Shown here in pieces: positions 13,784-21,905 of a stretch of 23,124 bases of DNA (position 1 is its first letter; the number at the start of each line of letters is the position of its first letter). The translations under genes were made by a program, and so were the position numbers. Under the pieces are notes generated by a model that was not told the origin of the DNA, made no database searches, and worked only from the letters and a program-made list of their open reading frames with translations. Source of the stretch: an uncultured Planctomycetaceae bacterium (GTDB lineage: Bacteria; Planctomycetota; Planctomycetia; Pirellulales; UBA1268); assembly GCA_937900985.1 (NCBI GenBank), contig CALCGM010000243.1, positions 1-23,124 of the forward strand, read 5' to 3'.

Positions 13784-16747
13784 TCACTTCCCGCCTGCCT
13801 GCAGCGACTGGATGATCTCGCGGCCCACGGGCAGCCACTCGCCGGCGAGTTCTTCGGTGACGTTGAACGACACGACGAGCATGCGGCCGTCGACAGAGGT
13901 GGCCGCCATCATGTTTTCAATCCGCGTGTCGGCCGCCTCGGAAAGAAACTCAAGCTGCACCCACTCGGTGCCGCTGTAGGTTTGGAAACCACTGAACCGC
14001 CAGTTGCCGTCGGGCACCTGCTTGCGGGTGGCAGAGTCGAGCGCCTGGTGCAGCTGCTTCAGCTGGCTCGGCTGCACGGCGTTTTGCGTGTGGTTGATCG
14101 CGATGTTGATCGAGCCCGTGCTGTTGGTGTAGACGAGCGTCGGGCGGTTGGCCCCGGGATACTTCGTCTGCAGCATCTGCTCGCTCATCGGCTCAAAGCC
14201 ACTGGGCAGCAGCAGCGACAGCGTGCCCCCGAGGACCGACTGCTGCGCGAGCGGAAACTCACCCGGCGAGAACGATGCCCCCTCAGCGGCGCCGGGCCGT
14301 TCCTGATCGCCCTCCATCTCCTCGCCCTCGCCCTCGCCAGCCGTTACATCCTCTTCTTCAGAAGAGGATCCAGAGCCGTAGCTCTGCGGGCTCGATCCCT
14401 GCGGCATTGAGCCAGAGCCATAGCTCTGCGGCGAGGAGCCAGGAGGTTGCGAGCCGTAGCTGCCCGGACTCGATCCCGGCGGCTGGGAGCCGTAGCTGCC
14501 CGGCGATGATCCGGGAGGCTGAGAACCGTAACTGCCCGGACTTGATCCCGGCGGCTGGGACGAACCGTAACCCTGCGGACTCGATCCCGGCGGCTGGGAC
14601 CCGTAGCTGCCCGGACTTGATCCGGGAGGCTGAGAACCGTAACTGCCTGGACTGGATCCCGGCGGCGGCGACGAACCGTAGCTCCCTGGACTGGATCCCG
14701 GCGGCTGCGAACCGGAGCCGTAGCTGCCCGCGCTCGATCCCGGCGACTGCAGCCCCATCGACATCGGCGACAGACCGGGAGGCTGCGAGCCGTAGCCCTG
14801 GGGTGACGAGCCGTAGCCAGAGCCCGGCTCTTCCGCCACGCCGCTCCCGTAGCCGCTGCCGTAGCCAGGACCAGCAGGCCCAAAGCCAGTGGCACCGCCA
14901 AACCCAGGCCCGCCGGCACCCGCAAAGCCCTGTGGCACCTGCGGCTTTGGCTTCCCGGGCCGAACCTTTTTCGCATACACAAACACAGCCGAGTCGCTGG
15001 CCGCCTTCGCCACGTCCGCCCAGCCTGAGGGCTTCGTCGAAACCTCGGTGATCTCTTCGTCGAGCTCCTCCTCGAGGAACGCCCGAATCGTGGCAACCGA
15101 AGCGGCTACCCCGTAGCCGCCAGCAGCGGATCCGCCTTCCTCGGCAACCTCGCCCTCAGAGCCCGCGGCCACCGCGCCTTCAATCAGGCCGACCAGCCCG
15201 CCCGACGCCCCGAGCACGATGCCGCCGGTGCCACAGGCCTCGGCGTTTTCCCGCTTGGGAAACGCCACCACGAGATTCGCCCCGGCATCATCGCCCGCCC
15301 CGCGACGAATCGCCTTGGCCGCACTGACCGTTCCCGTCAGCCGCTCGGCAAGGCCGCCGGGGAAGCCGCCGACCAGCACCTTGCCGCTCCCGGCTCCCTG
15401 CGCGTCGATCGGTATGGCGGGAGCCTCCAGATCCATGCAGTCGAGCAGCACGAGGCCCGTCTCGTCGGATGACGTGACCACATCCGCCTCAAGGAAGATG
15501 CCGAGCGTGCCGGGCTTGCGGATCAGCACCTTCGTGGCATCCCCCACCACGTCGAGCGTGGTCAGCACATAGCCCTCGGCGACTGCAACGCCGGTGCCGC
15601 TCCAGACCTGCGTGACCATTTCATCGGGGTCGTCGAGCAGCCGATCGATCGTGGCCGCATCGAGGGCGAGCCGGCCGCGAACTGGCCGTCCAAAGGGGGT
15701 GAAGTACGCGAAACCAACAACACCCGCTCCGCCGTCGCCCGGACCTCCCTGGCCGCCACTGCCAGGCCCGTAGCCGCCGCTGCCATAGCCGCCGGCCTCC
15801 ATTTCACCGCCGAGGGCCCCCGACGACGACAAGCCGCCAGAACCGCCGCCGTAGCCAGCGGAGCCCTGCAGCATGCTCGATCCACCTTCCAACGACGATC
15901 CGCCGCCAAACGAAGAGCCTGCCATCCCCTGCCCCTGCTGGTTTGCCTGCGGCGGCTGATAGGGCTGCAGGCCGAGGTCGTGGATTGCCAGACGGTAGAG
16001 ATCGCTCACCGCAACAACCTCATTCTCCGGCATGATCAGCTGCCCCGTGCCCAACATGCCCAGCATGATCGCCAGGTTGTCGGAGAGTTCCTGCGAGTCG
16101 GGCATCAGCTCAAGCGCCTTGCGGAAGTTGCGAATCGCAACTGAATACTTCCGCTCCGCAAGCGCCGTGAGGGCAAAGTTGTTGTAGGCATAGCCGTTGC
16201 CCGGCTCCCGCTTGATGACTTCCGAGAAGTGCACCGCCGCCCGGCGGTTGTCGCCGACCACGCTCGTGTAGATCAGCCCGAGAATCATGTCGGCCCGGCC
16301 GCTCTCGGGAAAGCGACGGCTCGCCTCTTTGAGGTGGTCTTCGGCAAGCCTGCCGTTGCCCAGCCGGATCATTTCGAAGCTCTGCTCGATGAAGCGATCG
16401 GACTCGGCCTCGAGCTTCTCTCGCTCTTCGGCGTTGAGCCAGTCGCGGCCGATCCGCCGCCGCCCCTCATCGGCGAGCTTCAGCCAGTGGGCCCGCCGCG
16501 CCTCGGCGGCCTGGCGATCGCTGCCTTCGAGTGAGCCGCTGGTGAGGGCAACGGTGTAGATGCGGGCGGCGGCAGCGGCATTCGCACAGGCTGCAGCCTT
16601 CGACTCAAGTTTGGAAACACTGGCCGGAAACGGGTCCGCCACTGCATTCAGAGGCACGCAGGCGACCGCCAGAAACGTCAGCGTCGCCATGGTCATCACA
16701 GACGCCGACAACGCGGTCCAAGACCGCACATAGCCACACGCACCCAT
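13784..16747 (-). CDS. Large secreted protein: TPR-like helices, trypsin-like pseudoprotease domain, SPGSYG repeats
   Basis: A 987-residue protein with a signal peptide (VMTMATLTFLAVACVPLNAVA, residues 17-37). Residues about 110-235 form TPR-like helices (AEDHLKEASRRFPESG, AAVHFSEVIKREPGNGYAYNN, YSVAIRNFRKALELMPDSQE). Residues 270-342 are a Gly/Ser-rich linker. Residues about 375-560 resemble a trypsin-like (HtrA-type) core: GTGVAVAEGYVLTTLDVV (385-401), DETGLVLLDC and GASGGLVGLIEG (513-524). The Ser is present (S515), but the usual His position is Asp399 and the Asp of the DLALL-like strand is Gly431, so it is probably inactive. Residues about 640-800 carry 12-residue repeats (QPPGSSPGSYGS), then an acidic stretch, and a C-terminal domain (about 830-987) of unknown family. 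AGGA lies before ATG 16747. It follows the membrane protein gene by 143 bases on the same strand. A scaffold or binding role at the cell surface is inferred. Confidence 0.85.
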   Translation of the reverse strand: MGACGYVRSWTALSASVMTMATLTFLAVACVPLNAVADPFPASVSKLESKAAACANAAAAARIYTVALTSGSLEGSDRQAAEARRAHWLKLADEGRRRIGRDWLNAEEREKLEAESDRFIEQSFEMIRLGNGRLAEDHLKEASRRFPESGRADMILGLIYTSVVGDNRRAAVHFSEVIKREPGNGYAYNNFALTALAERKYSVAIRNFRKALELMPDSQELSDNLAIMLGMLGTGQLIMPENEVVAVSDLYRLAIHDLGLQPYQPPQANQQGQGMAGSSFGGGSSLEGGSSMLQGSAGYGGGSGGLSSSGALGGEMEAGGYGSGGYGPGSGGQGGPGDGGAGVVGFAYFTPFGRPVRGRLALDAATIDRLLDDPDEMVTQVWSGTGVAVAEGYVLTTLDVVGDATKVLIRKPGTLGIFLEADVVTSSDETGLVLLDCMDLEAPAIPIDAQGAGSGKVLVGGFPGGLAERLTGTVSAAKAIRRGAGDDAGANLVVAFPKRENAEACGTGGIVLGASGGLVGLIEGAVAAGSEGEVAEEGGSAAGGYGVAASVATIRAFLEEELDEEITEVSTKPSGWADVAKAASDSAVFVYAKKVRPGKPKPQVPQGFAGAGGPGFGGATGFGPAGPGYGSGYGSGVAEEPGSGYGSSPQGYGSQPPGLSPMSMGLQSPGSSAGSYGSGSQPPGSSPGSYGSSPPPGSSPGSYGSQPPGSSPGSYGSQPPGSSPQGYGSSQPPGSSPGSYGSQPPGSSPGSYGSQPPGSSPGSYGSQPPGSSPQSYGSGSMPQGSSPQSYGSGSSSEEEDVTAGEGEGEEMEGDQERPGAAEGASFSPGEFPLAQQSVLGGTLSLLLPSGFEPMSEQMLQTKYPGANRPTLVYTNSTGSINIAINHTQNAVQPSQLKQLHQALDSATRKQVPDGNWRFSGFQTYSGTEWVQLEFLSEAADTRIENMMAATSVDGRMLVVSFNVTEELAGEWLPVGREIIQSLQAGGK
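14371..14760 (-). repeat. In-frame 36-base tandem repeats coding for Ser/Pro/Gly/Tyr units
   Basis: About eleven imperfect copies of a 36-base unit coding for PPGSSPGSYGSQ. Most variation is synonymous or confined to the Gln/Ser junction (SSQ, GSQ, SMPQ). Some units have PQSYG or PQGYG instead of PGSYG. All spacing is a multiple of three, so copy number can change without breaking the frame. A looser Gly/Tyr-rich continuation reaches about 14890. The encoded stretch is probably disordered or fibrous. Confidence 0.85.
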
Positions 16748-16890
16748 GGATCTTTCCTCGCCGGTAGCAGAACACTCGCCCCAACAAGGAAAACTATCTC
16801 ACTCATACTCAAAACACGATGATCAAAGAAAGGGAACAACCCCCTCATAGAAAGCCCCTCTACAGCGATCGATCCTCCATTGCCCGCCCC

Positions 16891-18111
16891 TCAAAACGGC
16901 GACGGCACCAGCAGAAACGGCTGCTGGTAGAGAACCAGCTTGCCGTAGGCTCCGATGTCGCGAGTGAAAAAGAGCAGCACGACGTAGAAGACCGTCGCCA
17001 CCACGCACGCCCCACTCCACCCATACCGCCAGGCCACCCAGGGCAGACGCTCCTGGCGGCTCGCTCGGGCATACACCCAGCCAGCAAAGAGCCGCACTGG
17101 GTAGATCACCAGCACAAAAAAGGGCGTCATCAGCCAGAGGGCATCGCGGGGCGGCGTGATGATCTTGAAGAGGTAGAGCACCAGGCTGCCGCCGTAGCCC
17201 AGCAGAAACACAAGCGTCCACAGCATCGGACAGCGGCCAAACAGCTCACGTGCCTCCCGCAGGCTGCCAAACCGCCTCCAGCTGCGATCCCTCGCATACC
17301 CCGCCTGCAGGATCGGCAGCCAGGAAAGCACCACCGCCAAGCAGATCCCACCCACAATCGTGACGACGATTGCCGGCCCACGGACGCTATCGGCCGCCGC
17401 GTAGAGCGTTGTGGGCACGAGCGTCCAGGCGAAGGCCCCGCCAGCTCCCACAAGGCCCGTCCGCCAGCTGCTCCAGGGCCGGAGGTCGCGGATCAGCTGC
17501 TCCAGGGGCGCGACCGCCTTCGCCAGCCCTCCCCGCGAGCGAAAAGCCCGCACGAGCCCTCGCAGGTTGTTGAGTGGACGGAAAAAATCTCGCAGCCGCC
17601 CGCCCTGAAAGAGCGCGAGCAGCAGGTGCACGAAAACGACGGCCGCGGCCACCCACGTGGCCCGAGCAAGCCGGCGGGCCACCAGGCCGTCGGCATCGAC
17701 GATCGCGGCGTCGGCGGCAAATCCGGCGAGCACCTGCAACGGCACGAGAAACAGCGCCAGCCCCACCGCCATCCCGCCCAGGCGTGCAGCGGCCCGCCGC
17801 AAGGGAAAGCCCGCTCGCAGCCTTCCGCACCGGGCGACCGCCCCCTCGGCGTCGAGCAGCGCCCCCAGAGCCCACAGGTTCAGCACGGGAATCGCCGCCA
17901 CCCCCGCGAGCAGTGCCCCCAGAGACAGCAGGCTGCAGCCAACGCCGATCCCCCAGAAAACACCGCGAATCCCTCGCCGGGCGAGACGAAGCCCCCACAC
18001 GACGGGCTTGGCGATCAGAGCCGCCGCTGCCCCAAGGCGGCTAACGGGCGACCTGGCAGAGGCAGGTTCGCTCACAGCAGGAAGATCGACGTTGAAGGAT
18101 GCGTACGCCAT
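16891..18111 (-). CDS. Multi-pass membrane protein of unknown function
   Basis: A 406-residue protein with about eight hydrophobic segments (roughly residues 52-82, 112-134, 152-168, 218-238, 246-266, 296-316, 326-346 and 366-383), separated by Arg-rich cytoplasmic-looking loops such as RRAAAR and RDRSWRRFGSLREAR. I do not recognise a named domain; the pattern GFPLRRAAARLGG followed by a long hydrophobic segment reminds me of conserved planctomycete inner-membrane proteins, but this is memory, not a search. No catalytic motif is seen. The ATG at 18111 has no good Shine-Dalgarno sequence. It lies upstream of the repeat-rich secreted protein on the same strand with 143 bases between, so the two may share a transcript or have separate promoters. 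The upstream neighbour is divergent. Confidence 0.8.
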   Translation of the reverse strand: MAYASFNVDLPAVSEPASARSPVSRLGAAAALIAKPVVWGLRLARRGIRGVFWGIGVGCSLLSLGALLAGVAAIPVLNLWALGALLDAEGAVARCGRLRAGFPLRRAAARLGGMAVGLALFLVPLQVLAGFAADAAIVDADGLVARRLARATWVAAAVVFVHLLLALFQGGRLRDFFRPLNNLRGLVRAFRSRGGLAKAVAPLEQLIRDLRPWSSWRTGLVGAGGAFAWTLVPTTLYAAADSVRGPAIVVTIVGGICLAVVLSWLPILQAGYARDRSWRRFGSLREARELFGRCPMLWTLVFLLGYGGSLVLYLFKIITPPRDALWLMTPFFVLVIYPVRLFAGWVYARASRQERLPWVAWRYGWSGACVVATVFYVVLLFFTRDIGAYGKLVLYQQPFLLVPSPF

Positions 18112-18120
18112 AAGATGCTT

Positions 18121-18136
18121 GCGTCAGCGGACCCGC
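18121..18136 (+). repeat. Second copy of a 16-base intergenic motif
   Basis: GCGTCAGCGGACCCGC matches 9292-9307 (GCGTCAGCGGGCCCGC) at 15 of 16 positions. Both are intergenic: one behind the beta-propeller gene, one just upstream of the membrane protein start. The first copy contains the perfect palindrome GCGGGCCCGC; the second has one base changed in it. Confidence 0.4.
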
Positions 18137-18267
18137 CCTATCGAGACCAAGCCTACCAGCGAACCGCCACCAAGCCGCCAAACAGAGCGGAAAAAGGTTG
18201 CAACGCACGCTGAGACTGCTAGACTCGTGGTGAACACGCGTATCCCATGAAGGCTCTCAGGTGCCAC

Positions 18268-18501
18268 ATGCCTTTTAAAACACTTCATAAAAAGCTCACC
18301 GCCCAACCGTTTCTCCCTTTTTGTGTCGTGACGTCGAGCGGTGAACGATATGAGATTCGGCATCCCGAGATGGCCGTGGCAACAAAGGCGCAAATGGCCA
18401 TCGCTCTGCCCGACCCTGACGGCACCCCCTCGCGTCTCCAGCTCCTTTCAACGCTCCACATCACGGCCCTTGAGCCACTCGACCCTCAGCCGGCAGGATG
18501 A
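18268..18501 (+). CDS. Small conserved hypothetical protein
   Basis: A 77-residue protein (84 if the ATG at 18247 is used). The pattern LHKKLTAQPFLPFCVVTSSGERYEI, then RHPEMAVATKAQMAI and a C-terminal LLSTLHITALEPL, matches a recurrent planctomycete small-protein type in which a short N-terminal helix is followed by a beta-rich core with Q-P-F-x-P-F and HPEM motifs. I know of no assigned function. ATG 18268 is chosen because AGG lies 6 bases before it and the similarity begins there. It has no signal peptide and is probably cytoplasmic. It reads toward the second DUF1549/DUF1553 gene 75 bases downstream, but its A/T-richer start suggests it is an independent accessory gene. Confidence 0.7.
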   Translation: MPFKTLHKKLTAQPFLPFCVVTSSGERYEIRHPEMAVATKAQMAIALPDPDGTPSRLQLLSTLHITALEPLDPQPAG

Positions 18502-18576
18502 TGGGCGAAACGCCAAGCGTTTCACCCCATCAGTTCACTCCGACCACCCGGCCTGACCACACGCGGAGACTCGCGA

Positions 18577-20379
18577 ATGGCTCGTTCCACAACGCTCACG
18601 CTGCTATTGATCACGCTCGGTGTCGGCTGGGCGGTCAGCCGGTCCGTGCTGCCAGCACGCCAGGCGTCGGTGGCAGCCACGAGCCGCAGCCAGAGACCGC
18701 TCGATGGCGGCCGCGAGGCAGACTCCCCGGCAGCAGTTGAGACCTCAGCCCTGCAGGCCGCCGTTGACCGCCTCGATGCAGCGTTTGCCGAGATCTGGAT
18801 GAGCGAAGGTCTTGAGCCTGCCACGGAGGCCGACGATCTCACGATCCTGCGACGGCTTTCGCTCGCGCTCCACGCCACAATCCCCTCCCTTGAGGAGATC
18901 CGACAGTTTGAGGCGGAGCCTGCTGAAGAACGACTCGACCGGTGGGCCCAGGCCATGCTGGCCGATCGCCGCTTCGCTGAATCGTTTGCCGAGCGGATGA
19001 CACGGGCGTTTGTGGGCACGCAGGGCGAGCCCTTCCTGGTGTTTCGCCGCGACCGCTTCAAAGCCTGGTGGGCCGATCAGCTGGCGGCCAACCGACCTTA
19101 TGACGAGGTTGTGCGAGAGGTGATTGCATCGCAGGGCCTCTGGACGGGCAGGCCGGCAACCAACTTCATCACCCACTCCGTGACCGATGGCACCCCATCG
19201 CCTGAGAAGCTTGCCGGCCGCACGGTGCGGGCGGTGCTCGGCCAGCGGATTGACTGCGCCGAGTGTCACGACCATCCGTTTGCCGACTGGAAGCAAAGCG
19301 ACTTCCGCGGCCTCGCCGCCCACTTCGGCCAGGTCCGCCTCTCGCCTTTCGGCGTGGAAGACGATCCAGCGCGGGTGTTTCTCGCCGACATTGGCCCCCG
19401 GGGTCAGAAGCGGGGGGTGCAGGCGGAGGTGCCTTTCGGTGAAGCCTGGCTCCCAGACAGCGGCACATCCCGCGAGCGGCTGGCAGCCTGGAGCACCGAC
19501 CCGCGCAACCGTCGCTTCGCCCGGGCAACCGTCAATCGCATGTGGGCGTTGCTGTTTGGCCGGCCGCTATCAGCTGGAGCCCCGTGGTATGCCGACGTCG
19601 ATGACCTTCCCGATCCCCAAGAGCCAACCAGCGACGAGGCCCGCTCACCGCTCGATGTGCTTGCCGATGAGTTTGTGGCCAGCGGCTACGACCTGCATCA
19701 CCTGCTGCGGGTGATCGCCGCGAGCCGTCCGTTTCAGCTTTCCTCGGCGGTCGCCTCTGCTGTTTCCGAGGAAAACGCGGGGGGCAGCGGGAGCGTCGAG
19801 GGCACCAGTTCCCCGCAGGGCGGCTCGACGTCTGCCGACTTCCAGCCGCTCCTCGATCACTGGGCGGTGTTTCCCGTTGAGCGACTGCGCGTGGATCAGG
19901 TTGTCGGCAGCATGCTCCAAGCCTCCTCGGTGCGGACGATCGACCTCAACTCAGCGCTGATGACGCGGTTCCTCCGCTTCGTCCGCGAGAACGACTTTCT
20001 TCGCGAGTATGGTGATCCCGGCGACGACGAACTGCTCGCCCGCAGCGGCACCGTGCCCCAGGCACTGGTGCGGATGAACGGCAAGCTGGTTCGCGAAACC
20101 ACCGAGCCCAATCCCTTCAACGCGACCAGCCGCGTCGGGCTGGCGTCGCTCGACGACGAGCAGCTGGTGGAGCACTGCTTCCTGCTCTGCCTCAGCAGGC
20201 GGCCAACCCCTGCTGAGCAGGCCTACTTCAGCACGGCCTGGGATGAGGAACCGCCAGCTGGTGCCCCAGATGACAACGACGCCGGCAGCGAGCCGAAGCC
20301 GCGGCTCTCCGCAGCCCAGCGTGCGCAGGATCTCTGCTGGACCCTGATCAACGCGCCGGAGTTTTCCTGGAACCACTGA
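18577..20379 (+). CDS. Exported DUF1549/DUF1553 protein, short form without N-terminal cytochrome domain
   Basis: A 600-residue protein that starts with a hydrophobic leader or anchor (TTLTLLLITLGVGWAVS, residues 5-21). DUF1549 spans about residues 60-240: LTILRRLSLALHATIPSLEEI, RWAQAMLADRRFAESFAERMTRAFVG, and the haem-type motif CAECHDHPFADW (227-238). DUF1553 follows: RRFARATVNRMWALLFGRP (about 310-328), LADEFVASGYDLHHLLRVIAASRPFQLS, then FPVERLRVDQVVGSMLQASS and LSRRPTPAEQAYF near the end. The separate PSCyt1 domain with its own CxxCH, present in the gene at 4188, is absent, so this is a different subtype rather than a recent duplicate. GGAG about 8 bases upstream supports ATG 18577. A DUF1501 gene follows 63 bases downstream, probably in one operon. 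Role unknown; extracytoplasmic redox function is inferred from the CxxCH. Confidence 0.92.
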   Translation: MARSTTLTLLLITLGVGWAVSRSVLPARQASVAATSRSQRPLDGGREADSPAAVETSALQAAVDRLDAAFAEIWMSEGLEPATEADDLTILRRLSLALHATIPSLEEIRQFEAEPAEERLDRWAQAMLADRRFAESFAERMTRAFVGTQGEPFLVFRRDRFKAWWADQLAANRPYDEVVREVIASQGLWTGRPATNFITHSVTDGTPSPEKLAGRTVRAVLGQRIDCAECHDHPFADWKQSDFRGLAAHFGQVRLSPFGVEDDPARVFLADIGPRGQKRGVQAEVPFGEAWLPDSGTSRERLAAWSTDPRNRRFARATVNRMWALLFGRPLSAGAPWYADVDDLPDPQEPTSDEARSPLDVLADEFVASGYDLHHLLRVIAASRPFQLSSAVASAVSEENAGGSGSVEGTSSPQGGSTSADFQPLLDHWAVFPVERLRVDQVVGSMLQASSVRTIDLNSALMTRFLRFVRENDFLREYGDPGDDELLARSGTVPQALVRMNGKLVRETTEPNPFNATSRVGLASLDDEQLVEHCFLLCLSRRPTPAEQAYFSTAWDEEPPAGAPDDNDAGSEPKPRLSAAQRAQDLCWTLINAPEFSWNH

Positions 20380-20442
20380 CAGGCATCCAAGCTCCCCGCG
20401 TGCCTGCCCCACCCGCTTCACGGTCGACTGGAACAAACGGCA

Positions 20443-21768
20443 ATGAACTTTCCACACCTGCCACGCCGCAGCCATCACATGCCTCACGCCACCAGCGGGT
20501 GCGCGAGCGTCGCCTGCTCTCGCCGGAGCCTGCTCGGCGGCTTCGCAGCCGCGAGCACGGTCGCCTTCAGTCTTCCACCCCTCTCCGCACGAGCCGCAGC
20601 CTCGCGGGGAGCGGAACGGCCCCGATCGCTGATCACGCTCTGGATGGCCGGCGGGCCGAGCCAGCTTGAGACCTGGGATCCTCATCCGGGCGGCCTGATC
20701 GGTGGACCGACCAAGGCGATTGCGACCAGCGTGCCCGACCTGCAGATTGCCGCGGGGCTTCCCCTGATGGCTGAGCGGATGGATCGCGTTTCGCTGATCC
20801 GGTCGCTCGTCAGCAAAGAGGGCGACCACGAGCGGGGCACCTACTTTGTGAAAACCGGCTACCGGCCTGATCCGACGGTCCAGCATCCGGCGATCGGCGC
20901 GGTCCTCCCGTATCAGCTCGATGGCGAAGCGATCGCCGCTGGGCTGCAGATGCCGCTCTATGTCTCGATCGGCAACGGACAGTGGCCCGGCCGCGGGGGC
21001 TACCTCGGCGAGAAGTTTGACGCCTTTCGTGTGCCGAGCCCCGGCCGAGGCGTCGACAACCTGCGGGCCGATGTGGAAGCGACGCGCAACGCCCGGCGGC
21101 TGGCTGGCCTGGAGCTCCTTTCTGGAACCTTCCGCCAGGGCCGCGAGGGCCACCCCGCCGCCACCCGCCACACCGAAACCGTGCACGATGCGCTCTCGCT
21201 GATGGCCTCCGAGCACCTTGCCGCCTTCGAAATCGAAGACGAGCCGAAGGAGGTTCTTGCTCGCTACGGCGACAGCGACTTCGGCCGCGGCTGCCTGGTG
21301 GCCCGCCGGCTCGTGGAGGTGGGCGTGCGGTCGGTTGAGGTGACCCTTGGCAACTTCGACAGCCACGCGGCCAACTTTTCGATTCATGACCGGCTCGTGG
21401 GCATGCTCGATCCTGCCATGGCAGCCCTGCTCGACGACCTGCGGGAGCGCGACCTGGAAGCCTCCACGATGGTGCTCTGCATCGGGGAGTTTGGCCGCAC
21501 ACCGTGGATCAATCCTCTCGATGGACGCGATCACTGGCCCAGCGGCTTTTCTGCTGTGCTTGCCGGTGGCGGCATGCCAGCAGGCCGAGTGATCGGCCAC
21601 ACCGATCCCGAGGGCGGCGACAAACCCACTGACCCGATTCCCGTGCAGGATCTCTACGCCACCATTCTCTCGAGGTTTGGCATCGACCCGGCGGTGGAGC
21701 TGATGACGCCGGTGGGGCGCCCGCTGGCGATCTCTGATGGAAAGCCGATCGGCAAGCTGATGTCCTGA
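20443..21768 (+). CDS. DUF1501 family protein with Tat-type signal (second copy)
   Basis: 441 residues from ATG 20443 (429 from ATG 20479; neither has a strong Shine-Dalgarno sequence). SRRSLLGGFAAASTVAFSL (residues 26-44) is a good twin-arginine signal. DUF1501 motifs: LITLWMAGGPSQLETWDPHP, VSLIRSLVSKEGDHERGTYFV, RRLVEVGVRSVEVTLGNFDSHAANF, CIGEFGRTPWINPLDGRDHWP and VQDLYATILSRFGIDP. It shares FGRTP and GRDHxP with the DUF1501 protein at 6734 but is clearly diverged from it and pairs with the shorter DUF1549/DUF1553 gene just upstream. Export in folded form through Tat would fit a metal- or cofactor-containing enzyme, which is an inference. The function of the family is not established. Confidence 0.93.
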   Translation: MNFPHLPRRSHHMPHATSGCASVACSRRSLLGGFAAASTVAFSLPPLSARAAASRGAERPRSLITLWMAGGPSQLETWDPHPGGLIGGPTKAIATSVPDLQIAAGLPLMAERMDRVSLIRSLVSKEGDHERGTYFVKTGYRPDPTVQHPAIGAVLPYQLDGEAIAAGLQMPLYVSIGNGQWPGRGGYLGEKFDAFRVPSPGRGVDNLRADVEATRNARRLAGLELLSGTFRQGREGHPAATRHTETVHDALSLMASEHLAAFEIEDEPKEVLARYGDSDFGRGCLVARRLVEVGVRSVEVTLGNFDSHAANFSIHDRLVGMLDPAMAALLDDLRERDLEASTMVLCIGEFGRTPWINPLDGRDHWPSGFSAVLAGGGMPAGRVIGHTDPEGGDKPTDPIPVQDLYATILSRFGIDPAVELMTPVGRPLAISDGKPIGKLMS

Positions 21769-21774
21769 CGGGTC

Positions 21775-21803
21775 GGCGGCCACAGCGACGCGGCCGTGCC
21801 GCC
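21775..21803 (+). terminator. GC-rich hairpin behind the second DUF1501 gene
   Basis: GGCGGC (21775-21780) and GCCGCC (21798-21803) form a 6-base-pair stem that can extend by CAC/GTG with a bulge. It lies a few bases after the stop at 21768. No T-run follows, so it is at best an atypical terminator or mRNA-end stabiliser. Confidence 0.3.
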
Positions 21804-21868
21804 TCACACACGCCTCAGATGCAGCTGGCAAGATCTCGCGGTGCCAGCGGATCCTCGTGTAGGCTGTA

Positions 21869-21881
21869 GGGTAGTATACCC
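21869..21881 (+). promoter_or_regulatory. Inverted repeat and possible promoter before the kinase gene
   Basis: GGGTA-gta-TACCC is a 5+5 inverted repeat 24 bases before the kinase ATG. The sequence TAGTAT/TATACC inside it is the most AT-rich part of the gap and could be a -10 element, so the palindrome may be an operator. No convincing -35 was found. Confidence 0.3.
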
Positions 21882-21905
21882 CTCCGCTGAGGCCACCCAC
21901 GCATC

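Noticed and set aside
13495..13815. 106-codon + strand frame in the gap before the repeat-rich protein gene
   Set aside because: No ribosome binding site and a low-complexity Ser/Thr/Arg-rich peptide; it also overlaps the 3' end of a real gene.
14371..14760. CRISPR array
   Set aside because: The repeats are 36 bases long but contiguous, with no unique spacers, and are in codon phase inside a coding gene.
16819..18213. 464-codon + strand frame opposite the membrane protein
   Set aside because: Its peptide is Pro/Gln/His/Arg-rich, and the opposite strand codes for regular membrane helices.
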